Source: Polytrichum commune
Lineage: Eukaryota; Streptophyta; Polytrichopsida; Polytrichales; Polytrichaceae
DNA: 64,000 nucleotides
Reading direction: 5' to 3'
NCBI GenBank assembly: GCA_950295325.1
Contig: OX485807.1
Location: 52,730,440-52,794,439 of the forward strand
This document shows positions 12,338 through 24,613 of this stretch, in pieces (the stretch's first letter is position 1; each line of letters begins with the position of its first letter). A model generated the notes under the pieces. The model did no database searches and was not told where the DNA came from. It saw only the letters and a list, made by a program, of their open reading frames with translations. A program made the position numbers and the translations under genes.

Positions 12338-12821
12338 ACAAGATTATATATAACAACACACTAGACGTCATCATGTGCCTCTAAAAACTGTATATCCAAT
12401 ATGCACCCACAAGGGGGGCCTCATCACAATGACACATAAGACGATGGCCTTCTCCATAAACATCACTAAAATCACTACCCCCATAGAGCTTACACCATAC
12501 CTTCAAATCATTAAAGTCCACAACAAACCCATGACACCTTTCCTAATCATCCATACATAAATTCCATCCCACAAAGAAGATACCCACCTCATACCCCTCA
12601 TACAACAAACAATAGATCACACAATCGCTACACACCCCATGCACACTCCTTGCTTAGTAGGTGACTTTAACATAGACATCTTATTTATGGGAAGACAAAC
12701 CTAACATTCTACCACCCGCTCATCATAGGTAGACAAAGATTGGGCCACATTTACCGAAAAGATCCAACCAACATCCATACACAATTCTTTCTAGCTTCAA
12801 TAGACATGGCGGTCCTAACTA

Positions 12822-12841
12822 CACACACACACACACACACA
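12822..12841. repeat. AC dinucleotide microsatellite
   Basis: About ten AC units inside the LINE remnant. Confidence 0.8.
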
Positions 12842-15800
12842 CAAATCTCACAGATGGATTCTTCATAACCCAAACACAACACCATTACCATCAATGCCAC
12901 ACAAATCACACATATCCCACTCAACTCGGATCACTTTGTGGTCACACAATCACACACCTCCCACGCAACTCATATCACTTCCTAGTCACACTACAATTCC
13001 CTCCCCATTTCATGGTACACAAACGCCCAATATAAAATATCAACTCAACTACCCACTATATGTACCCCATACCACCTACAAACCTGAACGTTTTCCTAAC
13101 TAAATTCGATGAACTTAACTTTCACAACATTCTTCAACTCACCAACCTACTACAAGACAACACACTCATTTATCTGGACAAATGGATAGAAGCACAAAAT
13201 CAAATTCAAATGATTATCCAATCCATTTGCATTTGTGCCCTTGAAACATGTGCAACTCCTCCCCCTTTAATCCTCACAACACAAACTCAAAAACAAGGTG
13301 GCTTCCCATCATGAAACATACAAACATGTGGAAAAAACACCTCCAAACATACCATTTCATCAAACAAGTCATCAAAACCACCACCATACCTACACATCCA
13401 ACTTGGCACACACAACAAAATATTCAAAATCTCCAACACATCCTTGGTATTCCTCCAATGCCTCAACATAACAACCCCATAAAACTCAACAATTGTTCAA
13501 TGATATCACAAAGATAGTGAACGAAGGACGGTATGAAGCCCAAAAAATCACAACACACCAAACCACACTATAATGGAAGAAAGATATACAAGAAATACAA
13601 TGTCACCCTAGACACGATACCCAAAAAAATCACAAACAAAAATTTAACCCCCAAAATCTCTTTCAGACCTCATTGAATACAATAACCTCCATAGCATATG
13701 CTGACGACATAGCCATTCTCATTGACAAAATTCACCACATACAACCCCAAGTTGACGAACTACGACAATATGCAGATTGGACACATATGATTATTGGAAT
13801 CACAAAATGCATGGTCACCAATCGCCCCAACAAATCCAAACTCCAATTGCTAGCCATCACAACTTACCTTAAAGCTCACAACATAAACCACAAAAAGCAA
13901 CAACTTCCAATCCTATCACAAAATGAGCCATACACAACTTTTACATCGGGATAAAACTAGTCCCCCTTCTTCAATGGAATATCCAAAAGAAGTTACCATA
14001 GGAAAAAAATAAACAATGAAGCGTTGATCTACTACTCTCACCTGCCTCACTCCAACAATTAATCACAATATTGAACACAGTCATTTGGCCATGTATAGAA
14101 TACGCACTCTATGCAACCCCTTTTCTATCCCGGATATCTGCAAAATTGACAAACTACTCATCAAACTCACAAAAAATATATGCAACCTTACCATTAGCAC
14201 CCCCAACATTACTTTAAACCCTTATCCAAATTACCTTGGGATACATTCGGCATTGAAACGACCTCTTTACTCTTAAAATACACCACTATAGTTAGCAAAC
14301 AACTAACCTAGACCCTAAACGACCCCGGACCACTCATATTCATCTACCAAAGTCTCTTCAAATATATTCTCATTAATTATTATTAATTGGGGGCGGGGGT
14401 GGGGGGCGAACACCTACCCCACCTCACACCCCAAGCATGCATCCGATTGCCCATTGCCCACACCTTGCACGTTTTTCAAAAAACATTTATGATGCATATC
14501 GACTCAATAGACAATAATTTCCTACTCACCAATTCACTTCTCCATGATGGTTGGTACAATAGTCATTTCTACCCATCCCTCACCCCACATCAAAAATCAA
14601 GCTCCGAAAAAGTCCTCACGAAACTTGCCAAGTTCAACATTACCTCCCAACCCCAATTACAAGAAAGTAATCGCACCCGAATACTCACATTCCAGTAATT
14701 CCAACAAAAGCATAAAACCAAATCCAAAATAATTAGATACACAACCATCATATCCACCCCAATCACATATTACACGCTCATGTTTGTCCCACCCACACTA
14801 ATTTCAACCCGATGCTCCCCATCTCCCCACCATCACCTCGACTACCCCAAACATACAATAAATTGTAGATAACCCACTTGGCATACCCATCACAAAAATT
14901 AATGCCCTCAGAACAACATACAAAAAGGACATAAATGGTACCATAAAATGCTCCACCAATTTTCAAATGCCATTGGAACATCCACCCTAAAATGGATCTC
15001 CCTATCTCATATCCTCCACCCTGATCACATTCTCTACGACCAAAATTTGCTACTACTTACTCAATTTGCCCAATACACAAAACAACAAGCCATCAAGACC
15101 AAATTACTGGAAGTACGTGTACAATACTCCACAACCTCAAGACCGTTGATATGTCCCACCCATAACATTCATCCCCCACCTCACCCTTATCACCCAAATA
15201 CCCCCCCCCCCCTTCTTAGCACAAATCCATGATCAACAAGGCAACTACCAAACATCCATCATATTATAAAGACTTATATGGCTATGGGACAAATACTCCA
15301 CATACATCATTACCAAATCCCACACAAACTCACCCCCCCCCTATACACACAACTACAATGAAACATAAATTCTTTTACTAATAAATCGATATGTTAAGTC
15401 TTTACCTAGACACCTCAACCTACATACTCAAACTTCTCCAATCCACTCACCCGCCCCACCCGCCCCACCCGCCCCACCCAATACCACCCTCTCTACAACA
15501 AAGACAAAGTATTCGGCTCTTTATAACTTGCTTATTCTCACCAATGGAGCGGCCATGGAATTGCACATATAACTGATGTAACCGCCATCCCCAAAGCCCA
15601 CGAATGGTCATGCTTAACTGCACTAACCCACCCCAATACCGCCACATCATGATCATCAACCACAAGGATTGGAACAATAACACCTTTAACCCACTCCTAC
15701 AATTAGACTTAACACCCATCCTTATGGTGCCCCCACTAACAATACAATACGGTTGAATTCATGTCCTACTACAACATCAAAGAACCCCTCTTCACCTCAA

Positions 15801-16070
15801 TCTTTCATCTCAAACATGCACCACCAAGCACAAATCCACCAAAATCTTCCTCCAAAATCTCCTCCCACCCATCAAACAACCAACCACACCTATCCCAATG
15901 CTCCTAACCCACACACAGACAAACACAATACTCCACATAATCTCCAAAGAATGGCAGAACGCCACACCACCCCCTCCACCCCCTATAACCCAATAACCTC
16001 TCTCCCACCTGAAATCATTAACCTCCGTCCACTCCGATACCCTCCCTCACAATCATAACATGGTGCCACC

Positions 16071-17400
16071 TCACTCTTACTTCACTCCTTATGTTTTGCT
16101 CCTTACACTGAATGTGAAAATCTAAGAAATTATTCATCTCAAAGACTCGCTTTCAATGACAAAGTATTATGTTGACAAATTAGTGAATATAATTTAGTGT
16201 AAACCTTCATAAATAATGTACATGCCACTGAATACTAATAAATCTTTTGGCTTTGATTCAACCCATTTCGGGCCTCTTGGTAACTTTAAGGTTTAAGACC
16301 ACACTAAATATCTAATTTAGTATGGTCCACATTATTCATCATCAACCCACATCAAATGTCTTACCATCGTTGGGCACCAATTAGCGAGGGTGTCATGTTA
16401 CACTTGGGCGGCTACACATCAAGTCACAAGGACTATGCTAATTAACTTTAAGCACCTAAGAGGTTCAATTTGGATATGTGCAAGTACAAAAAAATACTTG
16501 ACCTACAACCTTCTTCTTTTGTAAATTATATTCAATGAGTCACCCTATCAAAAATTGACTTATTCTCCTACACCATCTATGGTACTTATGGTGTCACTTA
16601 CTATTCGGAGTCACACAATGCTATAAACTTTTGGTTAGAAAGTGAATTTCTACATGAATTTTAAAACCCTTAAGTACGTAAAATAAGATTTTATAGGATT
16701 TGTGAGGTCCATAGGGATTGTGTACACATGTAGATTTTAGTTTGAATTCATTCCTATGTCCAATTCAATGTCACAATAAAGCATATACCTATTTAGGGTG
16801 GGTTTATAATAAGGTCCAACACCAAAGAAACCATATGACAAAGCAGCCTTGTTGGTTGAGAGCAAGATGTTGGACCCCATAGGGTCCAAGTCCAATGTAT
16901 GTAAAAAGCGAAGTGGCACTTCCCACCAAATCTTGACAATCCCCACTCAAGGAAAAAAAAATCACAATTTTGAAAAACAATCCTTAAGCTTATATGGGTC
17001 AATCTTGAGTCCAAAATTAGGTTTGGACCCAAGTTTCTTGGATTTAGACCCTAATGTATACCCAACCTTACATCAGGGTTTTGGTCCAAGAGACTCAAGG
17101 TTCAAAACACGACTTAATAAACTTCACTTTTGAACTCAAGTTGGAATCAAGTTCAAAGTTTGTTTTCTCAAATTAGGAGGAGTGATTTCTTCACTTAAGA
17201 CTGCCGAGATTTGGTAAGAAAGTGATAACACATTAGCGCCACTTCATTTTTTCATACCCTGGACCTGGACCCTAATGTAAACTCCTTGGGTCCAAGGTGC
17301 GCTCTCAACCAATAGGATCGCTTGATTTTGGAGTTTCTGTGGTCTTTGAAAACTAGTGTATAAACTCACCCTTGTTCAGTGTTTGAATAAGGCAACGCCT
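16071..17400. other. Intergenic upstream of PRL1; ACACTAAATA-family traces
   Basis: No coding exon seen. An ACACTAAATATC word near 16302 and a segment at about 16575-16640 (GTGTCACTTACTATTCGGAG) match the terminal part of the TIR element at 45116, so a decayed copy of that family is probably present. Repeated words built on GGACCC and GGGTCCAA occur between 16800 and 17310. Confidence 0.4.
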
Positions 17401-17404
17401 ACCT

Positions 17405-17407
<3 letters not shown>

Positions 17408-17477
<70 letters not shown>
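17408..17477. repeat. GA dinucleotide repeat, 35 units
   Basis: An uninterrupted (GA)35 tract ends 101 bp before the PRL1 start codon, in its promoter or 5' leader. Such tracts are length-unstable and bind GAGA-type (BBR/BPC) factors in plants. Whether it is transcribed cannot be told here. Its translations give only Arg-Glu or Ser-Leu repeats and are not genes. Confidence 0.95.
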
Positions 17478-17482
<5 letters not shown>

Positions 17483-17578
17483 GTGTGTCTGTCTTTGTCT
17501 TGCGAAGTTTGATGAAGGTGTTGCGGTTGCAGAGGTAGCGTAGGGTTAGCGCCATAGCCACAGGCATCGGGCAACGCC

Positions 17579-20500
17579 ATGCCGGCAGCGGGGGGCGGAG
17601 GCACGGAGCTCCTGGAGGCCGTGGAGCCCCAGTCGCTGAAGAAGCTCTCGCTCAAGTCGCTCAAGCGCGCCTTGGACCTCTTCGCCGCCACGCATGGCGA
17701 CCGCTTCGTTGGGCACCCCGACAGGTAACTATACACCCTGCACCTCTTTCTTTCGCCTTCTCTACTACTTCGCTCATCACTGTGTAGACTCGCCAACTGG
17801 AATTGGCGTCTGAAATTTCCGTTTTGCAAACTAGGGTTCCAACTGTGGGTTTGGTCGGAGGTTGGTGTCTCCGGCTTCTTCTTTCTTGGCTTGGCCATGG
17901 CGTCTCAGTGGAGGTGCTACTTGTATTCCATGTCATCGATAAAGACATGACTGATTTGCACCAGAAAATAAAATATAATGTAAGTAAGAGGGTATCACTC
18001 AGCTTCAGGTTTAGGGAAGCGGATGCTACAAAATTTCAACAGAGGGAACCAGGATAGTTCGGCTATCTTAGCAATGTTGCAAGAGAGACGTGCTTTTTGT
18101 CTACAAGCCCTGCACTGCAGCCCTGATTGGTGTCTGGAAATTCGCAATTTCAACTAGGTTTTCTCCCAGCTTCACAGTTGTCGGGAAGCGGACTCTCTGA
18201 ATATGCTGTGTCGATGTTCAAATTGCAATATTGTCGAGAATAGTTCAGCTATTTCAGCTTTCTGAACTCAAACCGGAACTGTTATGACTTAAGGCAGTTA
18301 TACGGGTTCATTAGGGTCTCTAAATGGAGATAGGAATGAAGTTTCGGCCTATGGTTTCCTTTTCAAGACCTTCCATTTGATAGTTCTTTCGTAAATTGTG
18401 GTCAGTATTGAGGGAGAAAGTCATGAAAGAACAATTAGAACACAGCTGATCCTGGAATGTTCATAGCATCCAATTGATTTGGATTTAGGTTGCGATCTTT
18501 GGCACCATGGAAAGCTCTTTGGATGCTCTCCAAGAAAGAGCGCCCACTTCCACATTTCCATGGAGTTTCGAAGAAGATATAGAGAATTGAAATTTGCTCC
18601 ATAGAGGAAAACACCGAATCATAATGAGTCCTGGATAGATCAGCATTGTCGCAAGGAAGGTGTGTATTGCATCCACAGGCTCCGCACTGCTTTTCACTGT
18701 TTGGGCAGGTCTTAAAACGGGGTATGGATTTGGAAAGGCTTCTGAAATATACATAGGGAATAGGGTTTACTATCAAGGGTTCACTAACTCTCTCAACAGA
18801 ACTTGACCTCTATCCATAGCTTCTAAGTTCTGGTGTAGTAGGGTTATATTCAGCTTCAGGGTTGTGGAAGGCGGATGCTCTGATAGTGGTGTGCCGATAA
18901 ATTGCAATAGAGTCCAGGACAGTTCATTTATATCAGTAATGTCGCCAGGGAGATGTGCATTGCATTCAAAGGACCTGCACTGCTTTTACTATCAAGAGTT
19001 TCCTATCAAGAATGCACTACCTCTCTCCACATACCTTGACCTCTATTCATAGCTCCAAAGTTCTGGTGTACCAGTGCTTCTTCTTGTCCCTTGCAAATTC
19101 TGTACATTCTACCTTCAGGTGCAATGAGCAGAGGGAACTTGAAATTTTTGTCTGTTTAGAGGTCCAATGGCTCTGACAGACATGGAAGTTGTATATTTAG
19201 AAGCACTCGCAGAGTGCAAGGATTTTCATTTTAAATACTCACTTGGAGTGCTGGTTGTGGGCTGTTTGATGTTGCACTTGATGCAGTCGCAAGATACGAG
19301 TTTCTTGTAAGGTGAGGATCCTTGTTATCTTCTCACTTGATATTACTTTGGTTTTTAGCAATTTATTCACTTGAAAGTGTCAATATCGATTTGTGGTGCT
19401 TGTATTTATACACGTTCAGAAAGTCAAATCAATGTTCTTAAATGATCATTGTGTCAGCCTTGATCACATGTTTCTATTGAGGATTGGTATGTGCCCTGAA
19501 AATATGATCAGCTCAGTTATCTGGCATGATTTAGTGCAGTTTGCTTTACTGAGTAATTTTCTCATGGAGTTCTTGCCATTACTTGATGATTAGATCAAGA
19601 GGATGTAAGTTTAGGTGTGCTCCAAAAGTCAGTTTTTATATTCTCAAGTTATTTTGTGTGCTTATGTTTTGCAAGAGTCTCTACTTGTAGTCCACAGTCC
19701 ACAGTCCACAGTAGTCCACTTGTGGTTCACTTATGGTCCACATGTGTCTGATGCCTTGAAACCACACAGGTGAATGATGAGTATGCTGCGATCAAGGATG
19801 TGCCAAATCTAGCTCCTAGAGAATCAGGGGGTGCTGCACCAGGAGACAATGGGCTGCAATCTTTGCGATTGCCTGCTCCAGAGCAGCCAAGCACCAATGC
19901 AGGTACTTGTGTTTCAAGTTGTAAGTGATAGGGTCCAATTTTGTTTGTGTTGCATAATGTCTTACCTGCATGAATAGCTGATGAACATCATTCTAACAGC
20001 ACTGCATATACCAGATCGACTCAGGGTAGTTTTAAAGTAATTGACGAAATTTCTGAGGCCAGCAGATGATGGACTTAAGAGTGCATTGGTATTAGATATT
20101 GGACTCGTTGCTGGACTTAATTCATTAAGCAGAATCCTACTTGCAAATTGTCATTAGAGTAGAGCTGGGGTGTGTGTGTGTGTGTGTGAGGGTCTTCCAG
20201 CAGCAAAGTTCCAAAATTGGAAGCCTTTAAATTTCTGTATGCCCCCACAATACTTGAGGCTCTGTTGTATGTGCAATTCAGTGCTAATTCATTCATCCTG
20301 AATCTGCATTCAGGATCGGCCAGAGAGATGGGAAGTGGTCAGGCAGGAGGAAAACAGCTGGCATTGGTGCCCTCTCAAGCTCAACCTGCATCTACTGCAC
20401 CAACTGTGGGTGCAGCACCAGCGTCCTCAAATCCTGCTGGTGATCGCACTTCTTCAGCCATCACAACCCCTGATCGGTAATACTCTCATTTTGTGCTTTC

Positions 20501-23500
20501 TTTTGTTGAGCATTAGAGAGTGCATGTATCAAATGGATTTCTTAGAATCATCAGTGATTTAACAGAATGTTAGTTGTTGGCCGCAAAGTCTTTAAATCTT
20601 AATCCTTTTGCTGACATCGGCTATTCTTGTGGCTGCAGTTATCTACCGAGTGCTGCAGTGATGAAACGGCTGCCAAGCAAATGGCCAAAACCTGCTTGGC
20701 ATCCACCCTGGGTGAACTATAGGGTATGCTGTGCACCCAAATTTCTAGTTTAGTGGTTTGGTTGAGGTTATCAGAATTGCTCAGAATTGAGGAGGCTTAA
20801 AATTGCTAGAACAATCTTCTACTTAGCCTAGGCTGGTAGCTGGTTTTCAAAAAGCTTTGTACTCATCTGCAAATTGACACCTCATTGCAAACTTGTTTGC
20901 TGGGGTTTTGTGCAGGTGATAAGTGGACATTTAGGATGGGTGCGGTCTATTGCATTTGATCCTGGAAATGAATGGTTTTGCACAGGTTCAGCAGATAGGA
21001 CCATCAAGGTAATTGCATCTGCTATTATGCTCTCAACTAGTCAATTTCAGTGTGTACACACAGTTTTTTCTCTTTTTATTATGAGACCTTTGCTGAGCCT
21101 TTTTTTGGAAACAGGTATTTTTCTTGTTTTTATTTAAATGATTTACCTCTGTTCCTGCCATGGTCTGTGCAGATTTTAAGCATCTTTTTCTCTGAAACCT
21201 GTTTACATGTGATCACTACTCTGATAACTTACATCAGGACATGTTTGGAAATTTTCAGATCTGGGATAGTGGTACTGGGCAACTGAAGCTGACACTGACT
21301 GGTCATATTGAGCAAGTTCGAGGTATGTCTTCCTATTTACATCAACAAATTCCTCTGCCTGTTATATCTGGGGAAGAAATGACAGGTAGTAGAGAATGTG
21401 CATTCTGTACTCTGCTATCAGTTACTATGTTGATCAAAGTGAGTGTGGTGTACAAACAGGTCTTGCAGTGAGCACTCGACATCCTTATTTGTTCTCAGCA
21501 GGTGATGACAAACAAGTAAAATGCTGGGATCTTGAATACAATAAGGTGCGTCTCCTTTAGAGGTTTCTTGCATTTGAATACACTCTTGGGTTTTGGCTCT
21601 TGATTACATGTTCTATAATGAATTACTCGTTGTTGATTGATCTGATGAGCTTTCTTTTGGTATTGGGTACAGGTCATTCGATCATACCATGGCCATTTGA
21701 GTGGAGTTTATTGCCTTGCACTTCATCCCACCCTTGATATCCTGATGACTGGTGGTCGTGACTCAGTGTGTCGGGTATGTTTAAGCTTACTTATCAGCCC
21801 TTGTCCCTGTTCTTGCACATATTTGAATATATTAAATTCTGGGATCACTAATTTCCAGTGGATGTGGAGAATCCACCTTACAAGCTGGTATTTGCTTTCA
21901 ATGTGCAGGTGTGGGATATGCGAACAAAGGCACAGGTGTTTGCGTTGTCTGGACATGAGAACACTGTCTGCTCTGTGATCACTCAGGCCACTGTAAGACC
22001 ACAACTTGTACTTAAGAGTTTGAATAGGTTTTCATGATAGTGTAACCATGGGAAATAGTATGGTCACCTGTTTGAATATGTGGCACCCTTTATCCTCATT
22101 GTTCTGCACTTCCCTGCACTTTGTTTATGCAATCGAAATTTGATACAATGCTGATTTTGCTATTCAGACTAGCGTCAAATGTAACCAGTGTGCCTTTTGA
22201 TGACAAAGACTTTTGTACTCTTTGGGTTTGTGTCCTGGACAAAATGGGCTAGTGAATGCATTTAAGGTTAAATGCCAAGCTACACAAGATTCTTTCATAT
22301 CTAATATATGGAGCTCAGTAACTCACTCGAGCCATTCTTGACTTCTCAGGATCCACAAGTTGTGACAGGGTCGCACGATACCACTATTAAACTCTGGGAC
22401 CTGGCGGCAGGTAAGTGGCCACACGATGCATGACTGTCCTTTGTTTCTTTCAACAGTAGATAGTCAGAAGTTTTAATTTGGTAGTTGCTGCTTCATCTTC
22501 TTTCTGGAGTTATGTAGATGATTCTCATGTTCTTATAACTGCTTCAAACATGTCAATGTGACACAGGCAAATCTATGTCCACATTGACATTTCACAAGAA
22601 GTCTGTGCGAGCTTTGGCAATGCATCCATTTGAGTAAGTTCTACTACTTGCTGCATGTTACCAATTAATATGAAATTTTCAATAAGAAGATAAGTCAGAG
22701 TTAATAATAAGCCAATTTGAGATGGTTTATTTGATGAAGTTCACGAAGTCCTTATCTGCTTTTATCCTACTGTTTCATGTTGATGATTTTTGCTGCTTGA
22801 TCTTCCTTGTTTGCTAGCATAGTCCTTCATTGTTGATCACTGTGAGGGATAGGATATTTTTTTAACCTTGTTGCCTCATGTTGCAGAGCAATATAGCTAA
22901 TGTTCTTTGCTTGAGCAGGCATACATTTACGTCAGCTTCAGCAGACAATATAAAGAAGTTCCGGCTACCCAAAGGGGATTTCCTGCATAATATGCTGTAA
23001 GTGTGAATTTATGTTCTGATACACCAGTTCACATGCTGTGATTAAGGTTTCCCATGAACATAAATTTTTTAGAACTCTTCATTTTTGAGTTTGCCATACA
23101 AGTCTTTTACATAGTCCCCACCATTGTGGATCTCTTTTGAAATTTCTGTGATGTATTGTAGAGTGGATGCACATTTATCTGAAAACTTGCTGGCTATCCA
23201 AGATAGCTGGAAAGTATTTGGTTGCTACTTCCATTAGCATTCTGTCCAATTGTCAGTTCCTTTCTCCACTTCTGTGAAATAATTTTGCGCTTCTTCTGTA
23301 GTTGTGTTTCTATGCCCATTACAATTTTTTTTTTTGTTGATATTGTTTTCGTTGGGTGTGGGTTGGATGTCATGCAGATCTCAACAACGGACAATTGTGA
23401 ATTGCATGTCTATCAATGAGGACAATGTTATGGTCTCTGCAGGTATGTGCCTAAAGTTGAAATGTTCATCTCCTCAAGCTATTTGTATATGTAAGTGGTG

Positions 23501-24026
23501 GGCCATGTAGATTTCAAGCAATGTTTGTTAGTACAGACTATTCAGTGACCACTTTTGTGCATGTCCAGGTGATAATGGAAGTCTTTGGTTCTGGGACTAC
23601 AAAAGTGGGCACAACTTCCAGCAAGCCCAGACAATTGTGCAGCCTGGTATGCTTTGCACAATCACAATGCTTACTGCTAACCAAAATTTCCCTAATTAAT
23701 TTTCATGTATGTAACTTCAGCCAGTTAACTTGCTGTTTTGAGTGTTCATGTGACCATGAGTGTAATGGACCAAGTATTGGACAATCAGATACTTCTGAAA
23801 ATCAAGGAAGATATGATTGATGTGCTAAATGTGTTGCGGGCTTAATTTTGCAGGGTCTTTGGATAGTGAGGCTGGAATATATGCCCTATCCTATGACATG
23901 ACAGGCTCTCGGCTGATTACTTGCGAGGCTGACAAGACCATCAAGTTCTGGAAAGAGGACGAGACAGCGACACCAGAATCGCATCCTATCCATTTTAGGC
24001 CTCCAAAGGACATGCGCAGGTTCTAG
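17579..24026 (+). CDS. PRL1: PRL1/PLRG1 WD40 protein (Prp46 family, NineTeen/MAC complex)
   Basis: Nuclear WD40 scaffold of the spliceosome-associated NineTeen (MAC) complex. In plants it is also a CUL4-DDB1 substrate receptor. Sixteen in-phase GT-AG exons: 17579-17724, 19287-19311, 19770-19902, 20314-20476, 20639-20723, 20916-21008, 21259-21322, 21460-21545, 21673-21774, 21909-21992, 22350-22410, 22567-22633, 22919-22996, 23378-23442, 23569-23646, 23854-24026. The product is 500 aa (Arabidopsis PRL1 is 486). The N-terminus carries the family motif [15 protein letters not shown]. Seven WD repeats start at about residue 188 ([13 protein letters not shown]) and include [11 protein letters not shown] and [11 protein letters not shown]. 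The end is PPKDMRRF, as in the family. Exon 2 is only 25 nt. The (GA)35 tract lies just upstream. Confidence 0.97.
18000..19075 (+). repeat. Degenerate tandem repeats in PRL1 intron 1
   Basis: Three to four diverged copies of a unit recur at about 18000-18120, 18169-18262, 18620-18810 and 18850-19070. Shared ordered words are CAGCTTCAGG..GGAAGCGGATGCT, CCAGGA(C/T)AGTTC, GCACTGCTTTT and TTGACCTCTATCCATAGCT..AAGTTCTGGTGTA. Noncoding; this repeat accounts for most of intron 1 before the 25-nt exon. Confidence 0.6.
20170..20188. repeat. TG microsatellite
   Basis: About nine TG units in PRL1 intron 3. Confidence 0.8.
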
Positions 24027-24613
24027 TGCAACTGGGGGACGTTTGGGTTCATCTTGGAATACCAATTTCTTAAGCCAAATTTTGGAGGCTAAATTGCAGA
24101 TTCTAGGTCAATGAAGGAGTGTACTTGACGATGCCAACACCCCTCATGACTGTTTGAGTAGCATTTCTTTGCATCCCTTGGATCATCAGTTGGGACACTC
24201 AACTTTCCTGTAGATGGTTGCACCTTTGTCAGATACTTGCCAATCTGCATGTGGATCTTCGCATTTAGGTGATATCTTGGTTCGTGTGCACGAGCATGGT
24301 TGCTAGGTATGCATACAGCAGAATGATGATCATTTTCTTTACAATTTCTAGTTTGCTGAAATTCAACATTAGCAAAGGCAAGAAGCCTCCAGGCTATATC
24401 ACAGATTTAGAAACACACACAGTTGTCATTACTGGCTTTTGGACTCGAGAGTGTACTGCTAGTTTCATGTTGGATCAATGACAAGAATTCTCAGGTGTAT
24501 TTTACTCCCTGGAGTTTTGCGTATTAGTTATTTTGTGTTTTTTTGATGTATCGAGAACTCTCTAAACTTGAAGTGGTATTCCAATATTTTGTTCATATGC
24601 ATTCAGATATTTT
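24027..24613. other. Convergent 3' regions of PRL1 and DRC7
   Basis: 587 bp between the PRL1 stop (+) and the DRC7 stop (-). No coding exon seen. It must hold both 3' untranslated regions, which may overlap as antisense. Confidence 0.6.

Larger units (their letters stand above)
10135..16070 (+). mobile_element. Decayed LINE (non-LTR retrotransposon), with nested MITEs
   Basis: The block is strikingly A/C-rich and G-poor on the plus strand. Translated pieces show a LINE in sense orientation. At about 11745-11860 the endonuclease start reads IIWNCGHLS followed by LCFQETK. At about 12645-12680 comes the endonuclease motif VGDFNIDI. At about 13690-13850 the reverse-transcriptase catalytic block reads IAYADDIAILID followed by QYADWTHMIIGITKCMVT. 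Thumb-like sequence (VIWPCIEYA) follows at about 14080. Stops and frameshifts are frequent, and the fingers part of the RT seems deleted. Two MITEs (10810-11196 and 11900-12333) are inserted in it. Outer limits are set from composition only; no poly(A) tail or target duplication was found. Confidence 0.75.

Noticed and set aside
12822-12841. AC repeat as part of a CRISPR or satellite array
   Set aside because: It is a simple dinucleotide microsatellite; no spaced direct repeats exist anywhere in the window.
17404-17898. Minus-strand 164-aa frame with a Ser-Leu repeat
   Set aside because: The repeat is the (GA)35 tract and the rest is antisense of PRL1 exon 1 and intron 1.
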